In this document: positions 23,137 through 30,787 of the stretch, in pieces
Numbering within the stretch: the first letter of the stretch is position 1
How the letters are laid out: each line of letters opens with the position of its first letter
Source: an uncultured Alistipes sp.
GTDB taxonomy: Bacteria; Bacteroidota; Bacteroidia; Bacteroidales; Rikenellaceae
Length of the DNA: 30,787 nucleotides
NCBI GenBank assembly: GCA_900553175.1
Contig: USCH01000017.1
Location: 1 to 30,787 of the forward strand
Reading direction: 5' to 3'
The notes under the pieces: generated by a model
Told to the model about the DNA's origin: nothing
The model's database searches: none
Seen by the model: only the letters and a program-made list of their open reading frames with translations
Program-made: the position numbers and the translations under genes

Positions 23137-26100
23137 ATGAAGAACATGCGCGCGAAAATCCTCAATGCGAGTGCCGGATCGGGCAAGACCTACCAGCTGG
23201 CGTACAAATACGTGCGCGACGTGGTGGAGCAGCCCTCGCTCTACCGGCACATCCTGGCCGTCACGTTCACCAACAAGGCCACCGAGGAGATGAAGTCGCG
23301 CATTCTCAAGGAGATCCACCTGCTGGCCTCGGGTGCCGGGAGCTCCTACCTCGACAAGCTGTGCGGCGAACTGCATCGCGACGAGGCGGCCGTGCGCAAA
23401 CGGGCCGCCGAGGTGCGGGCGAAAATCCTGCACGACTACTCGCGCTTCACGGTGCTGACCATCGACACCTTCTTCCAGCGGATTCTGCGCGCCTTCATCA
23501 AGGAGCTGGGCATCGACCTGGACTACAACGTCGAGATCGAAACCGCCTCGGTGCTCGCCAAGAGCGCCGACTCGCTCATCGAGGAGATCACCGCCGACGG
23601 CGAACTGCTGCGCTGGATGACCGAATTCATCGAAGAACGCATCGACGAAGGCCGCAAGTGGGACATCCGCGAGGGCATTCTCGCACTGGGCGGCGAGCTT
23701 TTCAAGGAGAGGAACCGCCAGACGCTCGCCGCGCCCCACCCCAAGGACGAGCTGCGGCAGTTCGTGCAGCAGGCCTCGGCCCGGGCCGAGGCGACCCGGC
23801 GCCGGATGCGCGAAGCGGCCGCAGAAGGGGTCGCGCTCATGGAGGCCGCAGGCCTCTCGCCCGCCGACTTCTCGGGCCGGAGCCGCAGCTTCGCCCACTA
23901 CTTCCGGACGGTGGCCGCCGGAGAGCTGAAGGCCCCGTCGGATACGGTGCTCAAACGCGCCCGCTCGACCGACGGATGGTGCGCGGCCCGCTCCGCCGCC
24001 GAAACGCTGGTACCGCAGCTGCAACCGCTCCTGCTGGAGATGTGCACGCTCTATGAAGCGAACATCCGCAGCTGGAACACCTGCGACCTGGTGCGCGAGA
24101 ACTACCGCAGCTTCGCCCTGCTGTCGGACCTCTACGCCCGGGTGCAGGAGCTCTGCGACCGACAGAACACGATGCTCCTCTCGGAGACCAAATACATCCT
24201 CTCGGAGTTCATCGGGCGCAACGACGCCCCGTTCATCTACGAGAAGGCGGGCAACCGCTTCGAACGCTTCATGATCGACGAATTCCAGGACACCTCGGTG
24301 CGCGAATGGGAGAACTTCCTGCCGCTGCTCCGCAACGCCATGTCGCAGAGCGACGAAACGTCGGTGCTGCTGGTGGGCGACATCAAACAGTCGATCTACC
24401 GCTGGCGGGGCGGCGACTGGCGCATCCTGCACGAAGAGGCGCAGCGGCAGCTCGGGAGCGAAAGCACCTGCACGGAGGCACTCCGCGACAACTGGCGCAG
24501 TCTGCGCGAGATCGTGGCGTTCAACAACCGCACGATCGGCCGCATCGTCGAGGCCGACAACCGCACGCTCAACGAAGGGGTGGCTGCGGCGGCCGCCCGC
24601 GGCGACATCGGCGCCCGCGAGGCGGAGCAGCTACGCGACACGCTCCTCAACGCCTACCGTTCGCACGAGCAGGTGCCGCGCCGCCGCGCCGACCGTCCGG
24701 GCTACGTCTCGGTCGAGACCTTCGCCGAACGGCCCGCAGTCGTGGAGCGCGTCTGCGAGCTGCTCGACCGGGGATTCCGCCCGTCGGACATCATGATTCT
24801 GGTGCGCGGAGCCACCGACGGCGCCCGCGTGGCCGCCGAGCTGCTCGACTTCAAGAAGCGCAACACCGATCCCCGCCACCGCTTCGACGTCATGACGCAG
24901 GAGGCGCTTCTGGTGGGCAAGGCCCCCGTCGCCTCGTTCCTAACGGCGGCGCTGCAACTCGCCGTCGACCCCGACGACTCGCTCGCCCGGGCCTCCTACA
25001 ACCATTTTCTGGGCCGGGCGTTCGACGCCCCCCTCGAACCGCAGCGGCGCGACTTTTTCCGCTCGATCCGCCTGCTCGCGCCCGAAGAGGCGTTCGAGCG
25101 GATCGTCATGGAGCACGAATTGCAGCACGACCGCATGCAGACGGCCTACCTGCAAGCCGTGCATGAGCAGATCATCGCCTTCTGCAACAACAAGGTCGCC
25201 GACATACCGCTCTTCCTCGCCTGGTGGAAGGAGCAGGGGTCGCACCGCTCCCTGAGCGTCGACCGCAGCCAGACGGCCGTGGAGATCACCACCATCCACA
25301 AGGCCAAGGGGCTGGAGCGGCCCGCCGTCATCATCCCCTACTGCTCGTGGCAGCTCGACCCCAAGGCGGGCGGCGGCGTGCAGCAGATCGTCTGGGCCGA
25401 AGCCTCCGACCGGGCCGCATCGCTGGGCGCCTTTCCCGTAAGGTACCGCAAGGCGATGGCCGAATCGGAGTTCTCGGCCGCCTACTTCCGCGAGTGGGTC
25501 CTCTCCCACGTGGACAACATCAACCTGCTCTACGTGGCGCTGACGCGCGCCGCCGAATCGCTGCACGTGTTCGTGCCGCAGCGTGGCGGCCGCCACGTGG
25601 GGACGCTCCTGCTGCAAAGCCTCGAGGCGGACCGGGCGGCCGCAGAGGCTGCGGCGGGTTCGGCGGGTTCGGCGGGTTCGGCAGGTTCGGCGGGTTCGGA
25701 CGCAGCAGAAGCCCCGGCGGCCGCAGAGGCTCCGGACACCCGCGACGGAATCCGGGGGGGAGGCTGCCGGCACACCTCGACCGACGCCGGCGAACGTTAC
25801 GAATACGGAGAGTTCCGGGGCCCTGCGGACGAGGGCCGTCAGGAGGAGGGGCCGCAGCACGTCGTGCTCGACCGCTACCCCACGACCCGCCCCGACCTGC
25901 GGCTGCGGCTCCCCTCGCAGCGCTACTTCGAGGAGGAGCAGACGGCGACAGCTCCCCGCGACCGGGGCATCCTCCTGCACCGGGTCTTCGAAAACGCCGC
26001 GGGACGGGACGACATCGAACGCTTCGTCCGCGGCATGGAGCTGGACGGCATCCTCTCGGCCGGAGAGGCGGAGGAGCTGCGCGCAGCGATCGACCGGATG

Positions 26101-26403
26101 CTGGACGATCCGCGCGTGAGCGAATGGTTCGGCGACGGATGGGAGCGGGTGCTGAACGAACACGAAATCATCCTTCCCGGCCAGGCGTCGTCCCGGCGTC
26201 CCGACCGGGTGATGATCGACGGCGACCGGGCCGTGGTGGTCGACTACAAGTTCGGGGCGAAGGAGCCGGAACGCCACCGGCTCCAGATCGCCGAATACCT
26301 CGCCCTGCTGCGCGCCATGGGCTACGCCCGCGTCGAGGGATACCTGTGGTACGTCCGAATGGGCCGAATCGAAAAAGTGGAGTGCGATGAAGGAAATGCT
26401 TGA
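23137..26403 (+). CDS. AddA/RecB-like UvrD-family helicase-nuclease
   Basis: The 1088-residue protein is a superfamily 1 helicase fused to a RecB-type nuclease. Motif I is NASAGSGKT (residues 10-18). VLTIDTFF and motif II IDEFQDTS (380-387) follow, then VGDIKQSIYRWRGG, RDNWRS, TIHKAKGLE (from about 719) and LLYVALTRA. The nuclease has RPDRV (Asp1023), VVDYKFG (Asp1036, Lys1038) and QIAEY (Gln1050, Tyr1054), so it looks active. With the AddB-like protein it should resect double-strand breaks. Between the two domains lies a low-complexity linker with a five-fold 9-bp repeat encoding Ala-Gly-Ser. The start is taken at ATG 23137, with 23146 also possible. The 3' end overlaps the ABC exporter gene by 17 nt. 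Confidence 0.9.
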   Translation: MKNMRAKILNASAGSGKTYQLAYKYVRDVVEQPSLYRHILAVTFTNKATEEMKSRILKEIHLLASGAGSSYLDKLCGELHRDEAAVRKRAAEVRAKILHDYSRFTVLTIDTFFQRILRAFIKELGIDLDYNVEIETASVLAKSADSLIEEITADGELLRWMTEFIEERIDEGRKWDIREGILALGGELFKERNRQTLAAPHPKDELRQFVQQASARAEATRRRMREAAAEGVALMEAAGLSPADFSGRSRSFAHYFRTVAAGELKAPSDTVLKRARSTDGWCAARSAAETLVPQLQPLLLEMCTLYEANIRSWNTCDLVRENYRSFALLSDLYARVQELCDRQNTMLLSETKYILSEFIGRNDAPFIYEKAGNRFERFMIDEFQDTSVREWENFLPLLRNAMSQSDETSVLLVGDIKQSIYRWRGGDWRILHEEAQRQLGSESTCTEALRDNWRSLREIVAFNNRTIGRIVEADNRTLNEGVAAAAARGDIGAREAEQLRDTLLNAYRSHEQVPRRRADRPGYVSVETFAERPAVVERVCELLDRGFRPSDIMILVRGATDGARVAAELLDFKKRNTDPRHRFDVMTQEALLVGKAPVASFLTAALQLAVDPDDSLARASYNHFLGRAFDAPLEPQRRDFFRSIRLLAPEEAFERIVMEHELQHDRMQTAYLQAVHEQIIAFCNNKVADIPLFLAWWKEQGSHRSLSVDRSQTAVEITTIHKAKGLERPAVIIPYCSWQLDPKAGGGVQQIVWAEASDRAASLGAFPVRYRKAMAESEFSAAYFREWVLSHVDNINLLYVALTRAAESLHVFVPQRGGRHVGTLLLQSLEADRAAAEAAAGSAGSAGSAGSAGSDAAEAPAAAEAPDTRDGIRGGGCRHTSTDAGERYEYGEFRGPADEGRQEEGPQHVVLDRYPTTRPDLRLRLPSQRYFEEEQTATAPRDRGILLHRVFENAAGRDDIERFVRGMELDGILSAGEAEELRAAIDRMLDDPRVSEWFGDGWERVLNEHEIILPGQASSRRPDRVMIDGDRAVVVDYKFGAKEPERHRLQIAEYLALLRAMGYARVEGYLWYVRMGRIEKVECDEGNA
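25654..25698 (+). repeat. Five tandem 9-bp units inside the addA-like gene
   Basis: GCGGGTTCG is repeated five times in frame; the fourth copy is GCAGGTTCG. It encodes (Ala-Gly-Ser)5 at residues 840-854. A 15-bp direct repeat, GCGGCCGCAGAGGCT, flanks it at 25636-25650 and 25717-25731. Confidence 0.95.
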
Positions 26404-28117
26404 TCTTCTGCCCCGCGCATTCCGTCGCCGGGGAGTGTGGGTCGCCGCGACGCTGCTGCTCCGCGCGGCGCTCAACCTGGTGGGGCTGGCCATGCTGCTG
26501 CCCGTGCTGATGCTGGCGCTCGACACCCGGGCCGCGGAGCAGACGGGGCCTCTGGGCCGCATCTGCTCCGCCGCGGGATTCGCCTCGCCCCGGGCATTCG
26601 CCCTGGCCGTATGTGCGGCCGTGGTGGCGGTCATCGCCCTGAAGTGCCTGGCCTGCTTCGCCCTGTCGCGTGTCGAGCGGCGCTACATCCACGACCTCTA
26701 CCGGACGCTTTCGCGGCGTCTGCTCGTGGCCTACCACGACCGGGGGCTGCCCTACATCAAGCAGATGAACTCCTCCGTGCTGGGGCGCAACGTCAACGTC
26801 GTGACGATGCAGTTCACCGCCGGGGTGCTCAAACCCGCCGCCACGATCTGCGCCGAGGGGATGATGCTCCTTCTGCTGTTCGGCGCGCTGACGCTCTACG
26901 CTCCGGCGGCCGCCCTGCTTTCGGCCGCAGTGTTCCTTCCGGCGGCATGGGGCTACTATGCGCTGGTGCGCCGGCGCATCGACCGCTACGGCAGCGAGGA
27001 GAACCGCGCGCAGCGCGAAAAGGCCCGGCTGGTGGCCGAGACCTTCCGGGGCTACGCCGAAATCGAGATCAACGGAGCCTTCGGCCGCATGCTCCGGGCA
27101 TTCGACCGCGCGACCGACGAGGTGATCCGCACCCGGGCGAAAGAGGCCGACGTGGGCCAGCTGCCCCGGATCGTGACCGAAACGGGGCTGGCCCTCGGGA
27201 TGGCGCTGCTGGCGGCCCTGAGCCTCTGGCGCACCGACGGCCAGGGGCAGCTCATGTTCGGCATCTTCGCCGTGGCGGCGCTGCGGCTCATGCCCTCCGT
27301 GCGCAACATCCTTTCGGGCTGGACGACGATCCGCTACAACCGCCATTCGATCCGCATGCTGCACGAAGCGCTGGCCGACGCCCCGGATGCGGACGCAGCA
27401 TTCCCGGTGTTCCCGGCCGACTGCGGACCGGCGAACGGCGATCCGCTGCCGTTCGAGCGGGAAATCACGCTGCGCGGCGTCGGATTCCGTTATCCGGACG
27501 GCGGCGGCGAACTTTTCGGCCGGGGGCTCGACCTCACGATCCGCAAAGGCGAACGGATCGGTATCCGCGGACGCTCGGGGGCCGGCAAAACCACGCTCTT
27601 CAACCTGCTGCTGGGCCTTTACCGCCCCACCGCAGGCAAGATCGAAATCGACGGCACACCGCTCACCCCCGACCTCTGCCGGGCCTGGCAGCGGCGGCTG
27701 GGCTACGTGTCGCAAACGCTCTTCATCGCCGACGGCACCTTCGCCGCCAACATCGCCCTGGGCGAGGCGGACGAAGCGATCGACCGGCAGCGGATCGCCG
27801 AAGCCGTCGAGGCGGCGCAGCTCGGAGAGTTCATCGCCTCGCTGCCCCGGGGGATCGACACCCCCGTAGGCGAATGCGGCTGCCGTCTTTCGGGCGGCCA
27901 AAGGCAGCGCATCGGCATCGCCCGCGCCCTCTACCGCCGGGCCGACGTACTCTTTTTCGACGAGGCGACCTCGGCGCTCGACAGCCTCACCGAAGCCGAA
28001 ATAACCCGCTCGATCGGCCGCATCGCATCGCAGCGGCCGGGTCTCACGATCCTCATGATCGCCCACCGCGAATCGTCGCTCGAAGGCTGCGACCGGATCA
28101 TAACCCTGGAAAGATGA
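26387..28117 (+). CDS. ABC exporter, fused permease and ATPase
   Basis: The 576-residue protein joins an exporter-type membrane domain (about six helices in residues 15-310) to a complete nucleotide-binding domain. That domain has Walker A GRSGAGKTT (395-403), Q-loop YVSQ (440-443), signature LSGGQ (501-505), Walker B VLFFDE (521-526), D-loop SALD and switch His560. There is no N-terminal C39 peptidase domain. Such half-transporters act as homodimers and export peptides, lipids or small molecules. The gene starts within the last 17 nt of the addA-like gene, and its stop overlaps the next start in ATGA. It is therefore coupled to the HprK-like kinase and S26-like peptidase genes. That context suggests export of a modified peptide (inference). 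Confidence 0.92.
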   Translation: MKEMLDLLPRAFRRRGVWVAATLLLRAALNLVGLAMLLPVLMLALDTRAAEQTGPLGRICSAAGFASPRAFALAVCAAVVAVIALKCLACFALSRVERRYIHDLYRTLSRRLLVAYHDRGLPYIKQMNSSVLGRNVNVVTMQFTAGVLKPAATICAEGMMLLLLFGALTLYAPAAALLSAAVFLPAAWGYYALVRRRIDRYGSEENRAQREKARLVAETFRGYAEIEINGAFGRMLRAFDRATDEVIRTRAKEADVGQLPRIVTETGLALGMALLAALSLWRTDGQGQLMFGIFAVAALRLMPSVRNILSGWTTIRYNRHSIRMLHEALADAPDADAAFPVFPADCGPANGDPLPFEREITLRGVGFRYPDGGGELFGRGLDLTIRKGERIGIRGRSGAGKTTLFNLLLGLYRPTAGKIEIDGTPLTPDLCRAWQRRLGYVSQTLFIADGTFAANIALGEADEAIDRQRIAEAVEAAQLGEFIASLPRGIDTPVGECGCRLSGGQRQRIGIARALYRRADVLFFDEATSALDSLTEAEITRSIGRIASQRPGLTILMIAHRESSLEGCDRIITLER

Positions 28118-29010
28118 AACCGCACGACTATATCATCGCCGGCACCGGCATCAGACTCGCCGCCCGGCATTTCGCATTCGGCGGACTGGCCCCGTTCCGC
28201 GCGGAGCTCGCCACGCTTCCCGACCTCGAAATGGTTCCGGGCCGCATTCCGGATGTTCCGGCGGCCGACCGGCAGCCGATCGACACGTTCGATTTCGCCG
28301 ATGCCGACGCCGTATGCCTGCTCGAGAGATACGCCCGGCCCGACGGCGGTCCGACCGGCTATCTCTTCACCCTCTCGCCACGCGACGGGAGCCGTCCGGT
28401 GGGATTCGCCGCAGAGGCCGGATCGGCCGTCTGCCGCACCGACTTCAGCCCCGGCGACCTGCCGATGCTGTTTCGGTTCGGGCTGTGGATGATGCTCAAC
28501 ATCCGCACGGCGCAGCGGAGCGTCGCGGCCATCCATTCGTCGGTGATCCTGCACCGCGGCGAGGCCGTGCTCTTTCTGGGCGAATCGGGGACGGGCAAAA
28601 GCACCCACACCCGCCTGTGGAGGGAGCATATTCCGGGAGCGGAGCTGCTCAACGACGACAGTCCGTTCATCCGAACGGATGCCGACGGCACGCCGCTGGC
28701 CTGCGGATCGCCCTGGAGCGGCAAAACGCCCTGCTACCGTCCGGTCGAGGTTCCGATCCGGGGCATCGTGCGGCTCTCGCAGGGACCCGAAAACCGGATC
28801 GAACGGCTGTCGGTTCTTCGTGCCTACGGCGCGCTGCAACCGTCGTTTCCGCCGTCGCTGGCCCACGACGAATCGCTGGCAGACGGCATCAACGAACTGA
28901 TTTCGAAGTTGCTCTCCCGCATTCCGGTCTACCGTTTGAGCTGTCTGCCCGACGCGAAGGCCGCACAGCTGGCTTGTCGCACCCTTTACGACGACGCACC
29001 GTGCAGATAA
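28114..29010 (+). CDS. HprK-like kinase domain protein (RiPP-cluster type)
   Basis: The 298-residue product has no close match to a classical HPr kinase in its N-terminal third. The centre shows AIHSSVI (His141), the P-loop FLGESGTGKSTHTRLW (Lys162) and LNDDSP (Asp181, Asp182), which align with the His, Walker A and acidic positions of HprK. SPWSGKTPCYR (199-209), VPIRGIVRLSQ and CLPDAKAA are typical of the HprK-like or PEP-carboxykinase-like proteins found beside PqqD-like and lasso-peptide genes. A relative in lasso-peptide clusters phosphorylates the precursor C-terminal serine. Here the target is unknown, and no HPr is seen. ATGA overlap with the ABC gene upstream and a 10-nt overlap with the next gene show tight coupling. 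Confidence 0.8.
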   Translation: MKPHDYIIAGTGIRLAARHFAFGGLAPFRAELATLPDLEMVPGRIPDVPAADRQPIDTFDFADADAVCLLERYARPDGGPTGYLFTLSPRDGSRPVGFAAEAGSAVCRTDFSPGDLPMLFRFGLWMMLNIRTAQRSVAAIHSSVILHRGEAVLFLGESGTGKSTHTRLWREHIPGAELLNDDSPFIRTDADGTPLACGSPWSGKTPCYRPVEVPIRGIVRLSQGPENRIERLSVLRAYGALQPSFPPSLAHDESLADGINELISKLLSRIPVYRLSCLPDAKAAQLACRTLYDDAPCR

Positions 29011-29447
29011 GCAACCGGCTCTTTTTCGAAGCGGTCGAATCGACCCTCGCCGAGGGCCGCGAAGTGCAGATCGCCGTCCGCGGAAACAGCATGCGGCCGC
29101 TGCTGCGCGACGGCCGCGACCGGGTGGTGCTGCATCCCTGTGCGGGCCGCGACTGCCGTCCGGGCGACGTGGTGCTGTTCCGTCACGGCGGCCGCCATGT
29201 GCTGCACCGCATCGTCCGCCGCGACGGCGAGGGTTTCGTGCTGCGCGGCGACGGCAACTACCGGCTCGAGGAGCGGTGCGCCGAAAAGGATGTTCTGGCC
29301 GTCATGACGCACGTGATCCGGCCGTCGGGAGAGGCTCTGCGCTGTTCTTCGCACCGATGGCAACGGCTGTCGCGGCTATGGCTCGCCCTGCACCCCTTCC
29401 TCCGGCGCTGCATCCTCTCCCTGATGACGCGGCTCGCCATCGGCTGA
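29001..29447 (+). CDS. Small S24/S26-type peptidase with a Ser/His pair (Sec11/SipW-like)
   Basis: The 148-residue product starts at GTG, overlapping the kinase gene by 10 nt. The only nearby ATG lies after the catalytic serine, so GTG is the plausible start. AVRGNSMRPLL gives nucleophile Ser30. DCRPGDVVLF and VLHRIV follow, with His69 in place of the lysine of bacterial LepB, and then VLRGDGN. This Ser/His arrangement is that of Sec11/SipW-type signal peptidases. No N-terminal membrane helix is visible; the C-terminal segment (about 119-147) is hydrophobic and basic and may associate with the membrane. With the exporter and kinase it may trim a peptide substrate (inference). Confidence 0.8.
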   Translation: MQISNRLFFEAVESTLAEGREVQIAVRGNSMRPLLRDGRDRVVLHPCAGRDCRPGDVVLFRHGGRHVLHRIVRRDGEGFVLRGDGNYRLEERCAEKDVLAVMTHVIRPSGEALRCSSHRWQRLSRLWLALHPFLRRCILSLMTRLAIG

Positions 29448-29518
29448 AATCCGGGCATCCCCCGGAACAGGAAGCGCTTCCGCGCAGCAGCCTCCCCGGC
29501 ATGCGCTCCGAATGCCCG

Positions 29519-29552
29519 AAAAAAAAGGGACCTGCCCGCGGCAGGTCCCTTT
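29519..29552 (-). terminator. Intrinsic terminator after tsf
   Basis: A 13-bp perfect stem (29524-29536 with 29540-29552) has a 3-nt loop and runs into a T-run on the minus strand, 19 bp past the tsf stop codon. The convergent peptidase gene ends at 29447, with a 12-bp palindrome GGAAGCGCTTCC at 29470-29481 in between. Confidence 0.88.
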
Positions 29553-29571
29553 CTCTAAAGATCGGCGACGA

Positions 29572-30402
29572 TTATTCGCCCAGCGCGAAACGCTTGTAGG
29601 CGATCACCGTGGCCTCCTTGTCGGCCTTGCGGATGTACTCGGCGATCGACTCCTTCTCGCCTACGACGCACTGGTTCAGGAGCGTGTTCTCCTCGAAGAA
29701 CTTGCGCATCTTGCCCTCGGCGATCTTCTCCAGAATGGCTTCGGGCTTGTTGGCGTTCTTGGGGTCCTGCTTCATGGCCTCGACGGCGATCTTGCGCTCG
29801 TGCTCGATGACCTCGGCGGGGCAGTCGGCCTCCGAAATCGAAACGGGAGCCATGGCCGTGGCCTGCATGGCGACGGTATGGGCCACTTCGGCGGGCACCT
29901 CCTTGTTGAAGCCCAGAATCGTGCCGAGCTTCTTGTTGAAGTGGACGTATGCGGCGCAGTAGGGAGCCTCGATGCGGGCGTAGTAGGCCAGCTCGATCTT
30001 CTCGCCGGTCTGACCCGATTTCTCGGTCACCATCTCCTCGACGGTGTGGCCCTCGGCGTTCTTCGTAGCCAGCAGCGCCTCGCGATCGGCGGCATCGGCA
30101 GCTACGGCGACCTCCAGCATGGCATTGGCCGAAGCGCTGTACTCGGCATTCTGCGCCACGAAGTCGGTTTCGCAGGCCAGGCAGAGGATATAGGCTTTGG
30201 TGCCCACGATCTTCGTCACGACGACGCCCTCGGTGGCCGTACGGTCGGCACGCTTGGCAACGACCAGTTTGCCCTTCTCGCGGATGATGTCCTGAGCACG
30301 CGCATAGTCGCCTTCGGCCTCGATGAGGGCTTTCTTGCAGTCCATCATTCCGGCACCCGTCATCTTGCGGAGCTTCATCACATCGGCAGCTTTGATTTCC
30401 AT
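29572..30402 (-). CDS. tsf: Translation elongation factor Ts
   Basis: EF-Ts is the guanine-nucleotide exchange factor of EF-Tu. The 276-residue protein begins with an N-terminal UBA-like domain containing VMKLRKMTGAGMMDCKKAL, the classic EF-Ts signature. The second signature-like block, EGVVVTKIVGTKAYILCLAC, then ETDFVAQN follow. The C-terminal dimerisation or Tu-binding part includes GKMRKFFEENTLLNQ. It lies 29 nt downstream of rpsB on the same strand, the standard rpsB-tsf pair, and is closed by a strong terminator. The start ATG is the first codon of MEIKAADVMKLR. Confidence 0.97.
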   Translation of the reverse strand: MEIKAADVMKLRKMTGAGMMDCKKALIEAEGDYARAQDIIREKGKLVVAKRADRTATEGVVVTKIVGTKAYILCLACETDFVAQNAEYSASANAMLEVAVAADAADREALLATKNAEGHTVEEMVTEKSGQTGEKIELAYYARIEAPYCAAYVHFNKKLGTILGFNKEVPAEVAHTVAMQATAMAPVSISEADCPAEVIEHERKIAVEAMKQDPKNANKPEAILEKIAEGKMRKFFEENTLLNQCVVGEKESIAEYIRKADKEATVIAYKRFALGE

Positions 30403-30431
30403 AGGTCTGTTTTTTATTCGTTGTTATGCAA

Positions 30432-30787
30432 TTACTCTGCCTTTTCCTCGGCGGGAGCCTCTTCGGCTGCGGGCTCCGCAGCAGGAGCCTCCACAGCGGC
30501 CACGACCTCGGCGACGGCAGCCTCCTCGGCATCGACGGAAGCCTTCACGGCTTTCTTGATGCGGGGTTTGGCCTCTTTCTTCACGGGAGCTTCGGCAGCG
30601 GCAGCGGCCTCGGCTTCCTGGGCCTCTTTCTCCTTCTCGAGCTTGCGCTCCTCGGAGCCCTCGGCAATCGCGGCGCACATGGCCTCGATGACCACGGCGA
30701 TCGACTTGGCGGCATCGTCATTTGCAGGGATAACGTAATCAATGTCGGTCGGATCACAACAAGTGTCTACCATTGCAAATACGGGGA
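30432..30787 (-). CDS. rpsB: 30S ribosomal protein S2, C-terminal part
   Basis: The frame is open to the right edge of the window, so only the last 118 or so residues are visible. PVFAMVDTCCDPTDIDYVIPANDDAAKSI is split here as PVFAMVDTCCDP and DYVIPANDDAAKSI, both hallmarks of S2. After the ribosomal fold, from about 30690 downward, comes an extended low-complexity tail rich in Glu, Ala and Lys (EKEKEAQEAEAAAAAEAP, then AAEEAPAEEKAE), longer than in most bacterial S2 proteins. S2 is needed for 30S assembly and mRNA handling. It is co-transcribed with tsf. Confidence 0.95.
   Translation of the reverse strand, partial: PVFAMVDTCCDPTDIDYVIPANDDAAKSIAVVIEAMCAAIAEGSEERKLEKEKEAQEAEAAAAAEAPVKKEAKPRIKKAVKASVDAEEAAVAEVVAAVEAPAAEPAAEEAPAEEKAE

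Noticed and set aside
26437..29010. An 857-codon open frame that ends in the HprK-like kinase
   Set aside because: Only the part from 28114 onward is real coding sequence. The first 560 or so codons overprint the ABC exporter in another frame and have Arg/Gly/Pro-rich shadow composition, so it is not a fusion protein.
29470..29481. Palindrome GGAAGCGCTTCC between the peptidase gene and the tsf terminator
   Set aside because: A 12-bp palindrome without a T-run or a repeated context is likely by chance at this GC content.

Overview
The window is a high-GC, gene-dense piece of a bacterial chromosome. It probably comes from the Bacteroidota, and an Alistipes-like (Rikenellaceae) gut anaerobe is my best guess. 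The reasons are TAnnTTTG-type -7 boxes upstream of several genes, near absence of Shine-Dalgarno sequences, a six-gene Na+-NQR operon, AddAB-like nuclease/helicase proteins of the Bacteroidota kind, a DUF2807 (GIN) protein, and an HprK-like kinase next to an S24/S26 peptidase. The genus assignment is inference. No tRNA, rRNA, insertion sequence, prophage or CRISPR array is visible.

Layout. 1-599 (-) is the N-terminal part of a secreted AXE1-type esterase, cut by the window edge. 651-1757 (-) is an AI-2E family permease, followed by a 315-bp non-coding stretch of degenerate repeats. 2073-2660 (-) is a YihX-like HAD phosphatase. 2882-3928 (+) is a YhiM-like (DUF2776) membrane protein with a five-fold internal repeat. 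4223-10139 (-) is the complete nqrABCDEF operon, ending in a strong terminator; its NqrC carries an extra N-terminal rubredoxin-like domain. 10306-12134 (+) is a tight tatD-like / tcdA / prdX operon, in which two of three products act on tRNA. 12293-13819 (-) is gpmI and 14055-16676 (-) is alaS. 16776-19351 (+) holds two adjacent membrane-anchored M23 peptidases and a HAD phosphatase. 19388-23037 (-) holds an AddB-like nuclease and a DUF2807 secreted protein. 23137-26403 (+) is an AddA-like helicase-nuclease. It overlaps an ABC exporter (26387), which is followed by an HprK-like kinase (28114) and a small Sec11/SipW-like Ser/His peptidase (29001). 29572-30787 (-) is tsf and the 3' part of rpsB.

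How the genes work together. The nqr operon couples NADH oxidation and quinone reduction to Na+ export. The AddA-like and AddB-like proteins, on diverging transcripts, probably form the double-strand-break resection enzyme. The M23 pair acts on peptidoglycan. The ABC exporter, HprK-like kinase and S26-like peptidase are translationally coupled. They resemble the accessory half of lasso-peptide/RiPP-like clusters, but no precursor or cyclase gene is seen.

Points most worth a second look are the rubredoxin-NqrC fusion, the exporter/kinase/peptidase trio, and a two-copy intergenic element (3959-4107 and 13860-14010) whose hairpin shows a compensatory base-pair change.
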